This document shows positions 43,808 through 55,861 of a DNA stretch of 64,000 bases, in pieces (positions within the stretch are counted from its first letter, which is position 1; each line of letters begins with the position of its first letter). The notes under the pieces are model-generated. The model saw only the letters and a list, made by a program, of their open reading frames with translations. It searched no databases and was not told where the DNA came from. This DNA is from Hybos culiciformis. Its lineage: Eukaryota; Arthropoda; Insecta; Diptera; Hybotidae. The DNA lies in contig OZ023273.1 in assembly GCA_964007475.1 (NCBI GenBank), forward strand, positions 81,632,598 to 81,696,597, written 5' to 3'. The position numbers were made by a program, and so were the translations under genes.

Positions 43808-44095
43808 TAAAACTATACATTGGTTTTAGTAATTTTATACAAGCAGTTGTATAGATCAACTAAAATTTTTAGATGATTTGTCGAAGTTTTCAAACAAACT
43901 TTATACATTGATTTTGTAATTTATACAAGCATTTGGATAATTTAACAGATCCATTTTTTTTAGATGATTTGTCGAAGTTTTCATACAAACTTTATAATTG
44001 TTTTAGTAATTTATACAAGCATTTGGATAATTTAACAGTTGCTCCACTTCTAAAAATCATCTAATTTTTTTTGATGATTTATCGAAGTCTTCATT
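43808..44095. repeat. tandem repeat, about 2.5 units of 117 bp
   Basis: Units share tagatgatttgtcgaagttt, acaaactttata and gtaatttatacaagcatttg with gataatttaaca. Copies start near 43808, 43905 and 43990. The third is incomplete and followed by an inverted fragment (aaaatcatctaat, 44055). Confidence 0.75.
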
Positions 44096-45649
44096 TTAAA
44101 ACAATGTATAATATTACCAATAACTTGTATAAAAAAACTATGATTTTGGAATTTAGTATAATTTGTTCATCTTACTATTTTTTTATGAGTAGTAAAAAAG
44201 TTATCTAAAACTTGTAAGAATCATTCAAAAAATTTATGATGGTTCAACTAAACTTTTGATGTTTTTACCATGTACAAAATACCTAATAACTTAGGTGCTA
44301 CTACTTAGTTTTATGAATTCTATGCAAATTATTTTACCAAAGCAATTTTAGTTGATTTTACTACTGTTTTTTCTCTCAGTGTATAGAAGATTTTAAACCC
44401 AAAAGCTAAAGATTTTGGTGGAAACAATGGTTTAATTCCACTATCAAAGTTTAATTTTTTTTATCGTATCATAAAAAAACACTACTTTCGTTTCAATTTT
44501 GTATGAAACAATAAAATTTTTTTTGAGCTTTCATACAAAATACGACATTATTTAAAAAAAATTAACTTTTGAGTGATTGAAAATGATAATAGACTTAGTT
44601 TTAGCGATTTTTTTTTTTATTTCCTAAAATAAAATTGATTTTCTTTTTTAAAAAATAAATCAAAATAATAAATTTTAATAATTATTTTAATTAAAAATCC
44701 GATTTTACCTTATAAAATAAGCACAAAATTTTTGAAAATAAATATCCAGAAAGTTGCTGATTTTGCTTTTGTGTATTTGTGTGTTTTGTGAGTCTACATA
44801 GCGTGAGAGAATGTTTTAATTTTAAAAACAAAGGGCGAACGTATAATAGCTTTTGAATTAAAAAATGAACTCACTAACATTAATATAAATTATTGTTGTG
44901 TTTATCAGACAATAAAATAATGAATATTTTGTGTTTAAAATTTTACATGTTCTATTACAATACGATAAAAAACACTTATACGATAAAAAAAAAAATTAAA
45001 CTTAGATTTACTTTTTGTATGGAAGCAATAAAATGGAACTGAAATGCTCCGAATTGGCACGGGTTTCGAAAATTTCGAATATGTGATTCGAAAGATAATG
45101 TTTTAAGTACGATGAAACTGATAATAACAAAAAAAAAACATGAAAATGGCGATACGATACTATAGAACTAAACAGACGACATGTTAACTTGTAATGAATG
45201 TACGCAGAGCTCTCTGCCTTACAAAAAGGATCAAATTTTTTAAGTCCATATTGTCGCGGTATTGTGGTTAATACAATGAAAGTACTAGCCTATCTGCTTA
45301 AAATTTTTATGAAATCTATGTATTTCTAACAATTAAATGAATTAAAAATTTTTTGTTCTTGATTCATGTCTTTTTATTAAATATTTTTCCATTTCAGGTC
45401 TTCACTTTATTTGTTAATTGTAACTATATTTCAAAAATTAATTGGAAACTGAAAAAGAAAATGAAAACAAAAAATAAAAAATTTAATTTTTTTAAAATTT
45501 TTTAGATCCTAGTTAGTTAGGATTTTGTTTATGTTCTACTAGTTCATATAATAATTTTTAAAATGAACTAAAACCTAAAAAAACAAAATTATTTTTTTAA
45601 GTGCTATTTCATTTTCCTTTTTAAGTTCTAGTTCATTAGGTAATAATTC
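44096..45649. other. AT-rich intergenic sequence, no gene
   Basis: No coding frame, repeat end or RNA gene recognised in 1.5 kb of A/T-rich sequence. Confidence 0.5.
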
Positions 45650-45954
45650 GTGGCGCCGTAAGTGAGATCTTGAAAACATCTACCACAGATGAATGGAGGT
45701 ATGCTAATACAAAATTAAATCCAGCAGACTACATATCTAGAGGACTATTAACTGCAGAATTGTGATTCAAAGGTCCAGAATGCCTAATGAGGCATTCTGT
45801 CAAAAGTGGCAGATGTTATAGAACGAGCTTGGAACGAATGAGGATTGCTCTCCCATCAAAATTGTTCCCAACAGCTGGCAGACGTTTGATTAACGATTTG
45901 CGCCGTTTTAAGAAGGGTGTAAATGATTACCTCCTGTATAAAAAGTATCCCACC

Positions 45955-46071
45955 TAGTGAAAAAAATATTACAAAACAACAAAGAAAAAGAAAAAAACCA
46001 AAAAGTGCTAGTGTGAACGCATTTAAAAAAGCCGTCATAAGTAGTGGCTTTTTAGTTGTAGTGTGACTCGC
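45955..46071. mobile_element. TTATAA-type MITE, partial copy 3
   Basis: Right end only: aaaaagccgtcataagtagt...gtagtgtgactcgc. Its final flank TTATAA (46072-46077) is shared with the left flank of copy 2, so two copies stand head to tail. Confidence 0.65.
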
Positions 46072-46077
46072 TTATAA

Positions 46078-46490
46078 GGCTGTCACACTTCGGCTTTTTA
46101 ATGGCTTTTTGAAAAAGCCATCATCGTTGTGGCTGTTTTGTGGCTTTTTCCATACAAAAAAAAAATAGAAAAGGTTGAGTCTTTTCAAAAAGCCACTAGA
46201 AAATCAAGGATCAAATAACAAATAAGCTCTGTGAGAAAAAAATAAACTAAAAAGAAACTAAAGAGATTCCCAAACTGTTTATTTTTGTCAAAAAAAATTT
46301 ATTTGAGAAGAAATGTGTACAAAAAAATTAACAACAAAAATTTTATAAAAAAAATTTTAAAATTTTATTTTTAAAATTTTTAGTTTGCTTACTTATTTTT
46401 TTTTTCTTTTTCAACGTCAAAATAAAAAAGTGTGAACACATTTAAAAAAGGTGACCTACAATGTGGCTATTTCACTGTAGTGCGACTTGC
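46078..46490. mobile_element. TTATAA-flanked MITE, copy 2
   Basis: 413 bp, reverse orientation of the copy at 7010. Exact TTATAA on both sides (46072-46077 and 46491-46496). Inserted in the Bel/Pao relic between its RNase H and integrase pieces. Confidence 0.85.
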
Positions 46491-47230
46491 TTATAACATT
46501 ATTTCAAGATGACAATCAGATACTACGAGTAACACTCATCACTCAATTACAATGCTTAATACACCCAATTATCTTGCACTATTAAGCTAATCGTGCATAT
46601 CAAAAATCTCCATGCTGGACCTTAAACCCTTTTAGAGTTAGTGTCCGATTTAACAACGTCTGCCTTTATAGGAGCTTTAAAAAGATTTATGACGGCCATC
46701 AAATATTTATTATGGTAAAGTTACAAATCTAGCTGGTGCCAGAGCAGAACACCAGGTCCTTTGAAAGATTATCACAATAAAAAATGAATTGAACACTATT
46801 CTGTGCCAAATAGAAGCAATACTAAAATCTCGTCCTATTTTAATAATGTCCAGAAATCCAGAAATGTATACACCCTTACACGAACACATTTCTTAATTGG
46901 AGGACCACCAACTACAATTCCTGATGTCAACGAAAAGCAAAAAAAAAATTATTTATCAAATCATAGAACAAGTTGAAGGCAACCCAGCAAGAATTTTGTA
47001 GACTTAGGTCTCGAGATCTACAAGAGCTGCAATATCGTAAATAATAGATACACAGACAACCAGATTTGAAGCCAGGAATGTTGGTGATTCTCAAATAGGT
47101 CGTATTACTGAATTAATAAATGGCACAGATAACAAAGATCGAGTAGTCAAAGTGAATATGCCCATTTTGTTACCAACCCATCAAATCAGATAAAAAACCT
47201 AAAATTGCTAATACAATAAGATCACTTGTA

Positions 47231-47422
47231 TGCACAAAAATAGGTTACAGGACATAAGCCCACAGCCCATAACCCCAAAATGCAATTATGACTAATTTCA
47301 GTGGGACATTTCCCCATAAATGAGGTGTGGGGAAATGTCCCACTCCGTTGGTCATAATACCAAAAAAAAATTTATGAGATTATGACCCAAAAAAAAAGTA
47401 TGGGCTTATGTCACAGTTGAAT
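47231..47422. repeat. foldback element with nested palindromes
   Basis: Outer arms acaggacataagccca (47231) and tgggcttatgtcacag (47404). Inner arms gtgggacatttcccca (47303) and tggggaaatgtcccac (47328). Related words (gggacaaatccccata) recur just outside at about 47430. No coding capacity. Confidence 0.7.
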
Positions 47423-47469
47423 GGGACAAATCCCCATAATGTTACAAATTTTTTTTTTTTTGAAACGGG

Positions 47470-47630
47470 AGGACACGCGTAAAGGCCTCAGCTAGCTTAG
47501 CCATTGGTTAAGTTGCGAAAAAGGAGGTTTTAATCCCTGCAGCCCCGCAGGGACATGCGAGCAGGCCTTAGCTAGCCTAGCCAAGGTTAAGTTTCGAAAA
47601 AGGAGGTTTGAATCGGCACCATGAAACTGT
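47470..47630. repeat. two tandem copies of an about 75-bp GC-richer unit
   Basis: Units share ggcct(c/t)agctagc(t/c)tagcca, ggttaag and cgaaaaaggaggttt. The second ends ggaggtttgaatc, which resembles a tRNA B-box, and tagcctagccaagg recalls an A-box, so a tRNA-derived repeat is possible but unproven. Confidence 0.5.
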
Positions 47631-48044
47631 GCATACGGAAACTGTGCATCCGTGCACACTTTCGTTTTACAACGAATCAAATTTAACACAAAAACGGTCA
47701 ATTTTTAAAGAACCGAATGGGAAGCGGTAGCGATCCTCCATTATGCATAACAGCTTTTTCATACATTTTGTACGGCCAACTTTCAATTTCATCCGATTTG
47801 ACCTATTTTATGTGGGAAAAGTATTTCGGGGAACGCGGGACGACTGCCGCCTCCCACCGAACGGCTGTATTTCCAAATAGGGGCGTGAGCTTTCGGGATG
47901 ACATCATCACCAAGGAGTACTATCGGCAATGGGGACTCAGGATATATATGTCATTGTACCCGCAAATGCCTCCTGGTGGCACCCTATTCCGAAGAATCTC
48001 CCTCGAACTCCCCACGGACCTTTTTTTTTCTTGATACGCATACC
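47631..48044. other. GC-richer segment with unconvincing open frames
   Basis: Two overlapping plus-strand frames (47717-48034 and 47898-48113) of about 100 and 70 codons, composition unlike the AT-rich surroundings. No family recognised. Could be part of an unidentified element. Confidence 0.25.
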
Positions 48045-48285
48045 TATACACAATTTCGTATAATTTGTTTCGTTTTGAACGGAACAGATGCAATATGCAT
48101 TATTCAGTTTTAAAAGAAACAATTTATTTGAAAATTCGGTTTGATTTTCAATGCATAATTTCGTTTTAAATCAGTTTCCAATAAATAGTTTCGTAATGTT
48201 CTTCCATTTCTCAACTTTCCGAAATAATGCATATGCATCTGTTCGTTCTAAAACGAAAGAAATTATATGAAATAGTGTATATACG
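48045..48285. repeat. foldback repeat
   Basis: Outer arms acacaatttcgtataatttg (48051) and attatatgaaatagtgtata (48263). Inner arms cggaacagatgcaatatgca (48080) and tgcatatgcatctgttcgtt (48226). In style similar to the foldback at 21241 (both use tttcg and ATGCAT-like words). Confidence 0.7.
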
Positions 48286-49617
48286 TCCCATTAATTGATC
48301 AATTGACCAAGGCGATTCTATCTTCAATACCAGTAGTATGTAATCAAAGAATGAAGAGATCTCAATAGAATGTGGTAGTATTTGAATTAAGATGGATATT
48401 TGGATTGCTTGACGATGGCTATATTCAAAGGAAATGAGTAAAACTATCGAAAACTTAATGAAAAAACTGACACATTCAAAACCAAATTATAAAGTTTAAT
48501 CAATACATATAAAACTTAACGAACCAGATTTACACCGTCGAGATGGATTCAGCCCAGAACAATATATTTCTAGAAGCTGCCATATACACATAAATGATAC
48601 TGCAGGGTTATTGTAAAATTCAATCAGCATTACTTGACACAATGCAGGGTTCACAGCACTTTTAAAAAAAATATTATATACTTATATAACTTGGCATTAA
48701 AACAATTTATACCAAAAAAAATTCAAAATATATACCTGTTTTATAACATTTTATTTATTTAACGAACAATAAAAAAAATCATTTTATAAAAATTTAATGT
48801 ACATGTCGTCACCCGCATTCTATCTTGTTCAATGTCCAAAAATGAAATTCTTGGGAAATCGATTTTTAAAGTTTGAGCCAAGTTTCCATTTTTATTTCAA
48901 GATTTTTTGTCAAACTGTCTTTAATTTTCAAAAGTCCGTTTAATATAGTTTACAAATACACAAACAGATAAAAAAAAACTTTTGAAATATTTACAAACAT
49001 GTCCAGAGTAGTCGAAATGGATATTGAACACAGCTTCTAATAAAACAATTTTTACTAAATTTATGTGGATATTGAACAAATTAGACACTGATTTTGGGGT
49101 ATTGCGCACTTAACTTCTTAAATTAACTTTACTAATAGAACTTATATCTTATTGAACAGAGATGCACTATAATAACTCGAAAATATTAAAAAAGAAACAC
49201 AATTGCTTTTAAGTTTTTCAAACAAATTTAATTCAAATAATTTATCTTTCAGTAACTTTATTTAGAAAAGTGTAAATAAAACAAATTAATAATAAAATGA
49301 ATGAAAAAAATATTGAAAAGTATTTCTAACAAATTAATCCCAAAATCGTCAAATAAACATAAAAATTGCGAAATATCTGCAATTTTCTCCTAAACAAACA
49401 CATTCCTTTGAAGAATCCGATGAGTCCCAAGCATTCAGTAGTGTGCTCGACCCAGTATTTGACAATCAAGTTTTTCGAATACTCATGTTTAAACTATTTC
49501 GAACTTAGCAGTATGCTTTACTGGGCTTGTTTATAAATGTACGATTTCAGCTGAGAGTAACTGTCAATCAAAATAAATTTTGTCAAACGATAAAAATTAA
49601 GTCAGATTCATTCATTG
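48286..49617. other. AT-rich intergenic sequence, no gene
   Basis: Short open frames only; none resembles a known family. No repeat boundaries seen. Confidence 0.5.
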
Positions 49618-49621
49618 TTAA

Positions 49622-50014
49622 GGGGACTTGGTACCAGTTTGATTTTTTTGCCCCAAATTTTTTTTGAAAAGCAGTTTTAGATTATTTTAAAGTTAAATTT
49701 AGAAAAAACATTTCATTCACAACCTCCGAACTGTTTGATACTTTCAAAGGAACTGTTTGATACTTTTTAGAATCGGTTAAGGCTAAGTGCTCGAAATCTC
49801 TTCAAAACCAATGTTATGAGTCACAAAATGGTTTTGAAGAGATTTCGAACACTTAGCCTTAACCGATTCTAAAAAGTTTTATGTCATTTTAAACTATGAA
49901 ACATTCCTGAGGTTGTGAATGAAATGTTTTTTTTTAAATTAAACTTTAAAATAATCTAAAACGGCTCTACAATCAAATTTTGGGACAAAAAATCCATACT
50001 GGTACCAAGTCCTC
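49622..50014. mobile_element. TTAA-flanked palindromic MITE
   Basis: 393 bp with almost full-length inverted arms. The ends are ggggacttggtaccag and ctggtaccaagtcctc; the inner arms include tttcgagcacttagccttaac on one side and its reverse complement on the other. Flanked by TTAA at 49618-49621 and 50015-50018, as in piggyBac-type insertions. One arm contains an extra direct copy of aactgtttgatactttt. A fragment of the arm (catttcattcacaacctccg-like) recurs at about 55590. Confidence 0.85.
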
Positions 50015-50018
50015 TTAA

Positions 50019-51130
50019 CGAAATTTCTCCAAAATAGAAATTTTTTTGGTAAAACAAGCGATGGATGATGCGAATACATTTATTATTAAAACCGCAATAG
50101 AAATGTCGAATAATGGTCGAACATTGTTGTTGGCGAGAACGTTGATCTACTTGTTATCTTGATGTCATTAATACCAGAATGTGTATTTTTGTTACAAAAT
50201 ATTACTCACATCTAGTGAAGCAGTTGGATTAAGAAAACAAATTTACAAGTGGATGAAAATGTTTATCAAACATCGAATAAAATAATCGAAACAGACTCAA
50301 CGATCTCGAAAAGCTCAGAGAACGAATTTTCAATTTATAACTTATAATATTTTTCATAAAATCGAATTTATTTTATCGAACATCATTTTTCGATTTTGTC
50401 TGTTTATTTCAGCAATATTTTAAACAGAAACAAAATTATGATAATGTACCTTGTTATTTATGATCTTGGGATGCTAAATTTACCAAACTTGTCGATATTG
50501 ATAGTGATTTACATGAAAAACATCACAAAATTATATTATTTACATGTGCCGCAAAGGGTTAAGTGTGTCCACTCCATCCAGTACATCTTTTTTGGCTTGG
50601 AACTCCTTGGTTTCTTGAAATATGTACATTTACAAAGGTCTATAACAAGTTACAGCCACTTCGCAATTTTTTTGTTTATTTTGGACAATTTGCCTGTACG
50701 TTTTGAAATAAATTCAATTTATTTATTTTATTTTTCTTAATTATTATTAAAAGTTAGTGCTTTGCAATAATCAGGCTCAGACGCCGTAAAAAAAATAAGC
50801 CGGCCGTCGTCGCGCCGCGTCTTTTTTCGATTAGTCGTCGTCGTTGAATTTTACGCGGCTGGTCGTGGATTTGCGCCGTAAGAATTTGCTTCAAATTTCA
50901 GTTGCGTCGTGAAAAATTCGGGTTTTTTTTTTTTAGTCGCTCGACAATCAAGGTATGATAGTAGGCGTATAGTGAGTGTGGCGTGTGTGTAGTGAGAAAG
51001 AAAAACAAAGAAACAATAAAGATAGAATAAAAAACCACGCGTTTAGATTTTTCTAGCGCCCTTTTGTTTCTGGTTTGTCCGAAATTTATTATTTCGCATG
51101 ATATTTAGCTTGGCGTTAAAGTCGACGAAA
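50019..51130. other. spacer with a CpG-rich patch
   Basis: Mostly AT-rich. 50768-50935 is rich in CpG (ccggccgtcgtcgcgccgcg) and in the trinucleotide cgt, unlike the rest of the window. It may be the 5' end of the hAT element downstream or an unrelated insertion. No gene. Confidence 0.4.
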
Positions 51131-51135
51131 AATTC

Positions 51136-52013
51136 AGTATCCGGCCATTGAAATTTTCTATCCGACCACTTTTTTTTTTTAGTATCCGGTCGTTTTAATT
51201 TTAATATAAATTAGTCCTATAAAAGTTTTTTAAACTTTAAATTTTAAACTTTAATATTTTATTTTATAGAGACTTATTGTCATCACAGAATAAACTAAGA
51301 TCTCGGTTTAAATCAAACCTATGTCCATCTACAAACAATATAATTGGCTTTTTGATGAATTTCTATATCTTTTTCAGAGTCTGGGGTATCTAAAAGCAAT
51401 AAAAATTATTACTTGCCGGATAGAATTGTATTTTAATAAGCGGCCATATCAAATGTTTCACTATTTAATGTGGCCGCATACCAAATAATCAAGAAAAAAT
51501 GTAAAAAAAAAATTAATCTAACGATTACTGAAACCAGTAACCATAATTTCATAAGAATAAAAGTATAAAATTTGTTTTTTAGAAGAAATTTTGTGTCCGG
51601 CCACACCGGCCGGATACTAAACTTTAAACAAAATATGGTTTCAGTAGGGTGGCCGCCTTCATTTTTAAGTTTAAATTAAAAATTATTAAAAACAAATTGG
51701 GAATTTTATAAATTTATAATTTTAGCATTCAATTAAAATCATTTATTGGCATATAATCTTAAAAAAATGTTTAAAACTTCCTTATTTTTGTTATTTGATT
51801 TTTTGATGTCGCTAGCTATTTTTTATCAATTTCGCAACTATTAGAAAATCAACCAACTGTTTAACTTTTTTTTTTCCACTTTAAACTATGATCCCAAATT
51901 TTGTAAGTGTGTGGAAGAGATCTCTCTTAACACCTTACTACTCAAAGAAACGAAACATATAATATTAAAAAGACAAAGTTGAAATGGCCGAATACTAATA
52001 CTGGCCGGATACT
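51136..52013. repeat. element bounded by inverted agtatccggcca repeats
   Basis: agtatccggcca at 51136 and tggccggatact at 52002 are perfect inverted repeats. Internal copies of the same word lie in both orientations (about 51180, 51417, 51597-51615 and 51986). Non-coding. Probably a MITE; no clear target duplication seen. Confidence 0.55.
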
Positions 52014-52261
52014 AGTTTACTTACCCTACCTATTGGAAATCGTCTCCCGAAATTCATAAGGTCATAGATTGTAAAATTGGGAATAAATGTACTTGTACTT
52101 TTAAGATATAAAATAATAATTCATGATACCTACCTGCTAGAAAATTTTAGGAGGGGGATTAGGGCGGCCCCCTACATGTCCCCTAGCGTCTGTACTAAAA
52201 AAAAAGGAAAAATAACATTTAAGTATTAAGCAAATTTTCTGTTTTCTTTTAGAATTTGAAT

Positions 52262-55150
52262 ATGTCTGATTCGGAGCTTTGTGTCGGGAATGAGGACGAC
52301 GATTTTGACTTGACAGGTCTGAAGGGTTGTAATGATTACAATAAATTTATCAAACAATTAGAAAATTCCAAAGACTGGAAAGATGATATTAAAGTGGAAT
52401 TGCATCGTAAAGAAAATCCAAAATTTCCTTCAATTACATGGCAGCATTTTGGGCTTCTTAAAGTAAAAAATCAAACCATATTTAAGGACATTTTTTGCAA
52501 GCTTTGTGTGAAGGGTGAAAGCAATGAGATAGATTCTTTACCAAATCTTAATTGGTAAGTTTTTTTTCAAACTTTCATTATTTGTATTATTAAAAAAAAA
52601 GTTTAATATGACGGAAAATTGGAAGCAAAATCTTATAATTGTAAGAATCAACTTAAATTGGCACATTACAGGTTTAACAGAAGAAAAAAAGTATATAAAA
52701 CGCAGTCGAAATGGTGCGTAAAATTAATAATTTATTTGATTTTTAGCATGTTGGTTTTAAATGATTTTAAATGATTTTAAATGATTCTAATTTCTTCAAG
52801 TAGTTGTTGATACTTGTATTGTCTACTTACTTTTCCTTTTTTTCGAATTAATTGGTTTTAGATATCTTTTTACACTCTTTAATGAAAAAATATTTTTAAA
52901 CAATTTAGTCAAATTAGAAGGTTAATGGACCTATTTGCGAACATTCCCAATATCCTAACGAACTGTTCAGTTATTGGGAATGTTCGAAAATAGATGCCAA
53001 TGGGTCTACTTCTGTTTTGATGCCACATATGAATCATTTTGTTTGAAAGTGGTATAATTCCAACAAGTTTATTAATAGATATTTTCTTCAGAAATTATAC
53101 TGTTAAACATTATTTTTAATACGGACTTATATTACTTTGAAATAAAACGCCTCATAATTCATTATTTACATACGTGTTTATTGGTGCGAAAATTGTTTTA
53201 GGTTTTCAAAAAATTCAGCAACATTCAACAAATCATCTACGCCATAAACATGGATTGATGTAGAACAAAAAAAAATTTTTTTTTCTAACAGAAAATCAAC
53301 TGAAATTTTCACGCCCGTTGGAAAAAAAATGGTCGAAAAAAAAAATCGATTAAAAAGTTCGACGAAGGACGGAAAAGCCCTTATGATAGCTGAAACGTCA
53401 ACAATGTCGTTTGAGTTCATTAATTCAGATGCATTCTTAAGATACATGCAGACCCACTGTCAATTAGATATTATACCAACAGCAACAACTGTGAGATTAA
53501 GTGGTATTGACTTTGTAGAGAAAGAAGCAAGACAACTTCTCAATGCAGAAATAAAAAATTGTTCGCCAAAAACTATAAGTATTGTTATGGATTTTTGGAC
53601 TTGTCTTGCCAAAAAAAATTCTTACGTCAACTACACTATGCACTATAGTTACAACTTTAAAATAAGATGCTTTTTTCTGAAAACTACTTTTTTTCCTAGC
53701 GACAAAACTGCCATAAATATAGCTGAAAATCTTATCGATCTTTTTGATGAATTCGATTTAAAAAAAAAACCATTGTATTTGTAACGGATGGAGGACGTTA
53801 CATTATTGCAGCAATAAATTCACTTAAAGCTAATCATTCTTTAGATGTTCATCGATTAAGCTGCACTGCCCATTCTTTCCACAATCTAATTTATACTGAC
53901 ATTTTCGATTCAACAAAATTTTCTGCGGCTGGATTAAGTATTATACTTCAAAAAATATCAACAATTTATAGAAAACTGACTTACAAAGATAGTTTGTTGC
54001 AACAAATAAGAAAGCAGAAACAAGATCTCGATTTTTTACAAACTCTTTTAGATCATGTGGAAGACACACAACACTCATTCAATTTTGATGAACTACAGCA
54101 ACAAATTGCAGAACCGACTTCGGCTTCACTTGTAATTTCCAACTTTACCAGATGGAACTCTACGTATAAAATGTTAAAAAGTTTTTTTGAAAATTCAAAT
54201 TTCGTTAATATAATCCTTGCGAAGTTGAATCTTGACCCTTTAATCATCAGCTTAGGTGAAAAAAAAAATCATAGAAGAGCTTTTGAAAATTTTAGAAATT
54301 TTTGTGGATACATCAATTATGCCACAGGGAAGTAAATACCCTACGCTGAATCAAGTTCTTCTGTTCTTTACGAGTATTAACGCTGAGTTGGATAAAGTGT
54401 TTTGGAAAATTGAATATGGCATTTCAATTAAAATATGTGAAAGAATTCAAAAGAAATGAAAAACCGATTAATCATTCAAAAAGAACACATCGTCTCTGCA
54501 TTTTTGGATCCACTTCAGAAGAAAAATATTATATAGAGGAGCAGCTGAAAATAAAAATAATTCTATAGAAGAATTGATAAAAGAACAACTTTTGAAATAT
54601 AGAATTCAATATAGAAATAGAAATAATGAAGACAATGCTTCATTGTTATCACCTCCAAATCCCAAAAAAGCAAAACATTCTACGTTTGGTCATGCGAATA
54701 AAGTAGCCGTCATGAAAAGTCTTGGATTGAATCCAGGAGATGACATACAAACTTTGAACATTGAAAGCCAAAAATACAAATTAGCTACTGTTGATGAGTG
54801 TGAAACTTATGAAGATTGGTGGACAAAAAACGGTAATTTTACTAAGTATATTAACTTTTTTTTCTAATTATATTTTTTTATTCAACAAAAAGATTTTTAT
54901 ATTTTACTATGTTAAATATTGTTTTACTTTTGTCTTCTTTTAGCAAACAATTTTCCAACTCTTTATCAATTAGTGGCCATGTATTGTGGAATTCCTGCAT
55001 CAAGCTCCTCATCGGAGAGTGCGTTTCCATTTCTGGCGCCGTATTTGGAAAAGCTCGAGCTCATATGTGTCCGGAAAGACTAACACAATGCGAATTTTCT
55101 GGCGGAAAAAGGACTAATTCCGGCGGTAAAAAAAGGTTAGAAAAGGCTCT
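52262..55150 (+). pseudogene. hAT transposase with BED zinc finger, decayed
   Basis: Exon 1 (ATG 52262 to donor at 52555) holds an acidic N-terminus and the first half of a BED finger (SITWQHFGLL...CKLC). The finger's His half (HLRHKHG) lies at about 53235 after an intron, out of frame by one A. The core runs from 53292: TISIVMDFWTCLAKKNSYVN, VTDGGRY, SCTAHSFHNL and SNFTRWNSTYKMLKSFF, then KYPTLNQVLLFF. After an intron (54833-54943) comes the C-terminal hAT region (YEDWWTKN, FPTLYQLVAMYCGIPASSSS, then SISGAVFGKARAHM in a shifted frame). Frameshifts sit in A-runs near 53765 and 54260, with one more at about 55025. Cut-and-paste transposase in intact relatives; not functional here. Terminal repeats were not located. 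Confidence 0.9.
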
Positions 55151-55861
55151 TTTAACTTGCTTCTTAAAGTAGTTTTAATCAATAAAAAAAAAATAATGTC
55201 AAAATATATAGGTAAAATAAAAATGTCATTATATATAGGTATGTTAGATAAATGGATTTGGATAATTCTTCCATTGCCCGAATAGACATTAAATTATTCA
55301 TGAAAATACATTTAAACAACCACCTTTTTTATTTTAGGGTGGCAAATCGTTGAATGGAATTATTAAAGAGAGCATTTGGCAACATTAATAATGAATACTT
55401 AGAATTAAAAGAAATTAAAGAAAATAATCATCATCATCATAGCTAATTTATAAAACGCAAATGCAAATAAGAAAATGCATTTTATAAACTTAACTATTTA
55501 TTTTTAAGATCTCAATCAGACTCAGACGTTATCAACCCAACTTTTTACAATCGTGCCCGATTTTGGGCTATTTTAAATCAAATTTTGAAAGAATTTTTCA
55601 TTCACAACCTCCGGACTATTTCATACTTTAAAATGGTACATAAATTTTTACAATCCCACAATACGTTTCATTTCATTCATGATAAACATAAATATATTCG
55701 CGACAATTTGGAATTGGAATTGAATATAGAAATTTTCAATTGCGGTATACGAGCCCTGCATCATAAGACCTCGTACGGGCATTTGGGAGTCGTTAAATTT
55801 TTAATTTAATAAAATTTAAATATTATTTCGGTTTGGTGTTTTTTTTTTAAATTTATTTCAA
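55151..55861. other. spacer with a MITE fragment
   Basis: A (cat)n run at 55428-55440. About 55585-55640 matches one arm of the TTAA-flanked MITE at 49622 (ttcattcacaacctccg, then tactttaaaatg). The word aatcagactcagacg at 55514 echoes aatcaggctcagacg at 50768. No gene. Confidence 0.5.

Larger units (their letters stand above)
45650..47170 (+). pseudogene. pol: decayed Bel/Pao pol relic (RNase H and integrase pieces)
   Basis: Plus-strand frame SEILKTSTTDEWRYANTKLN, PADYISRGLL (45661-45760) matches the Bel/Pao RNase H end (compare NPADAASRGL at about 30725). After a MITE insertion, integrase remnants follow: KVTNLAGARAEHQ (46717-46760, compare NGTNFVGA), LNTILCQIEAILKSRPILIM (46790-46850), DLKPGMLVILK (about 47065) and GRITELINGTDNKDRVVKV. 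Many stops and shifts; an old copy of a different Bel/Pao lineage from the one at 26917. Confidence 0.8.

Noticed and set aside
43430..43810. Phe-rich open frames (plus strand)
   Set aside because: They are translations of the T-rich tail of the SINE-like element; no protein signal.
47490..47630. Possible tRNA gene (A- and B-box-like words)
   Set aside because: No cloverleaf could be drawn and the unit is duplicated; kept only as a repeat.
47717..48113. Two overlapping frames in a GC-richer segment
   Set aside because: No recognisable motif; two frames equally open, so composition rather than coding explains them.
50396..50740. 114-codon hydrophobic frame
   Set aside because: No family resemblance, no splice or repeat context; compatible with chance in AT-rich DNA.
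50768..55530. hAT element ends from the shared word caggctcagacg / cagactcagacg
   Set aside because: The two copies are in direct, not inverted, orientation and no 8-bp duplication flanks them.
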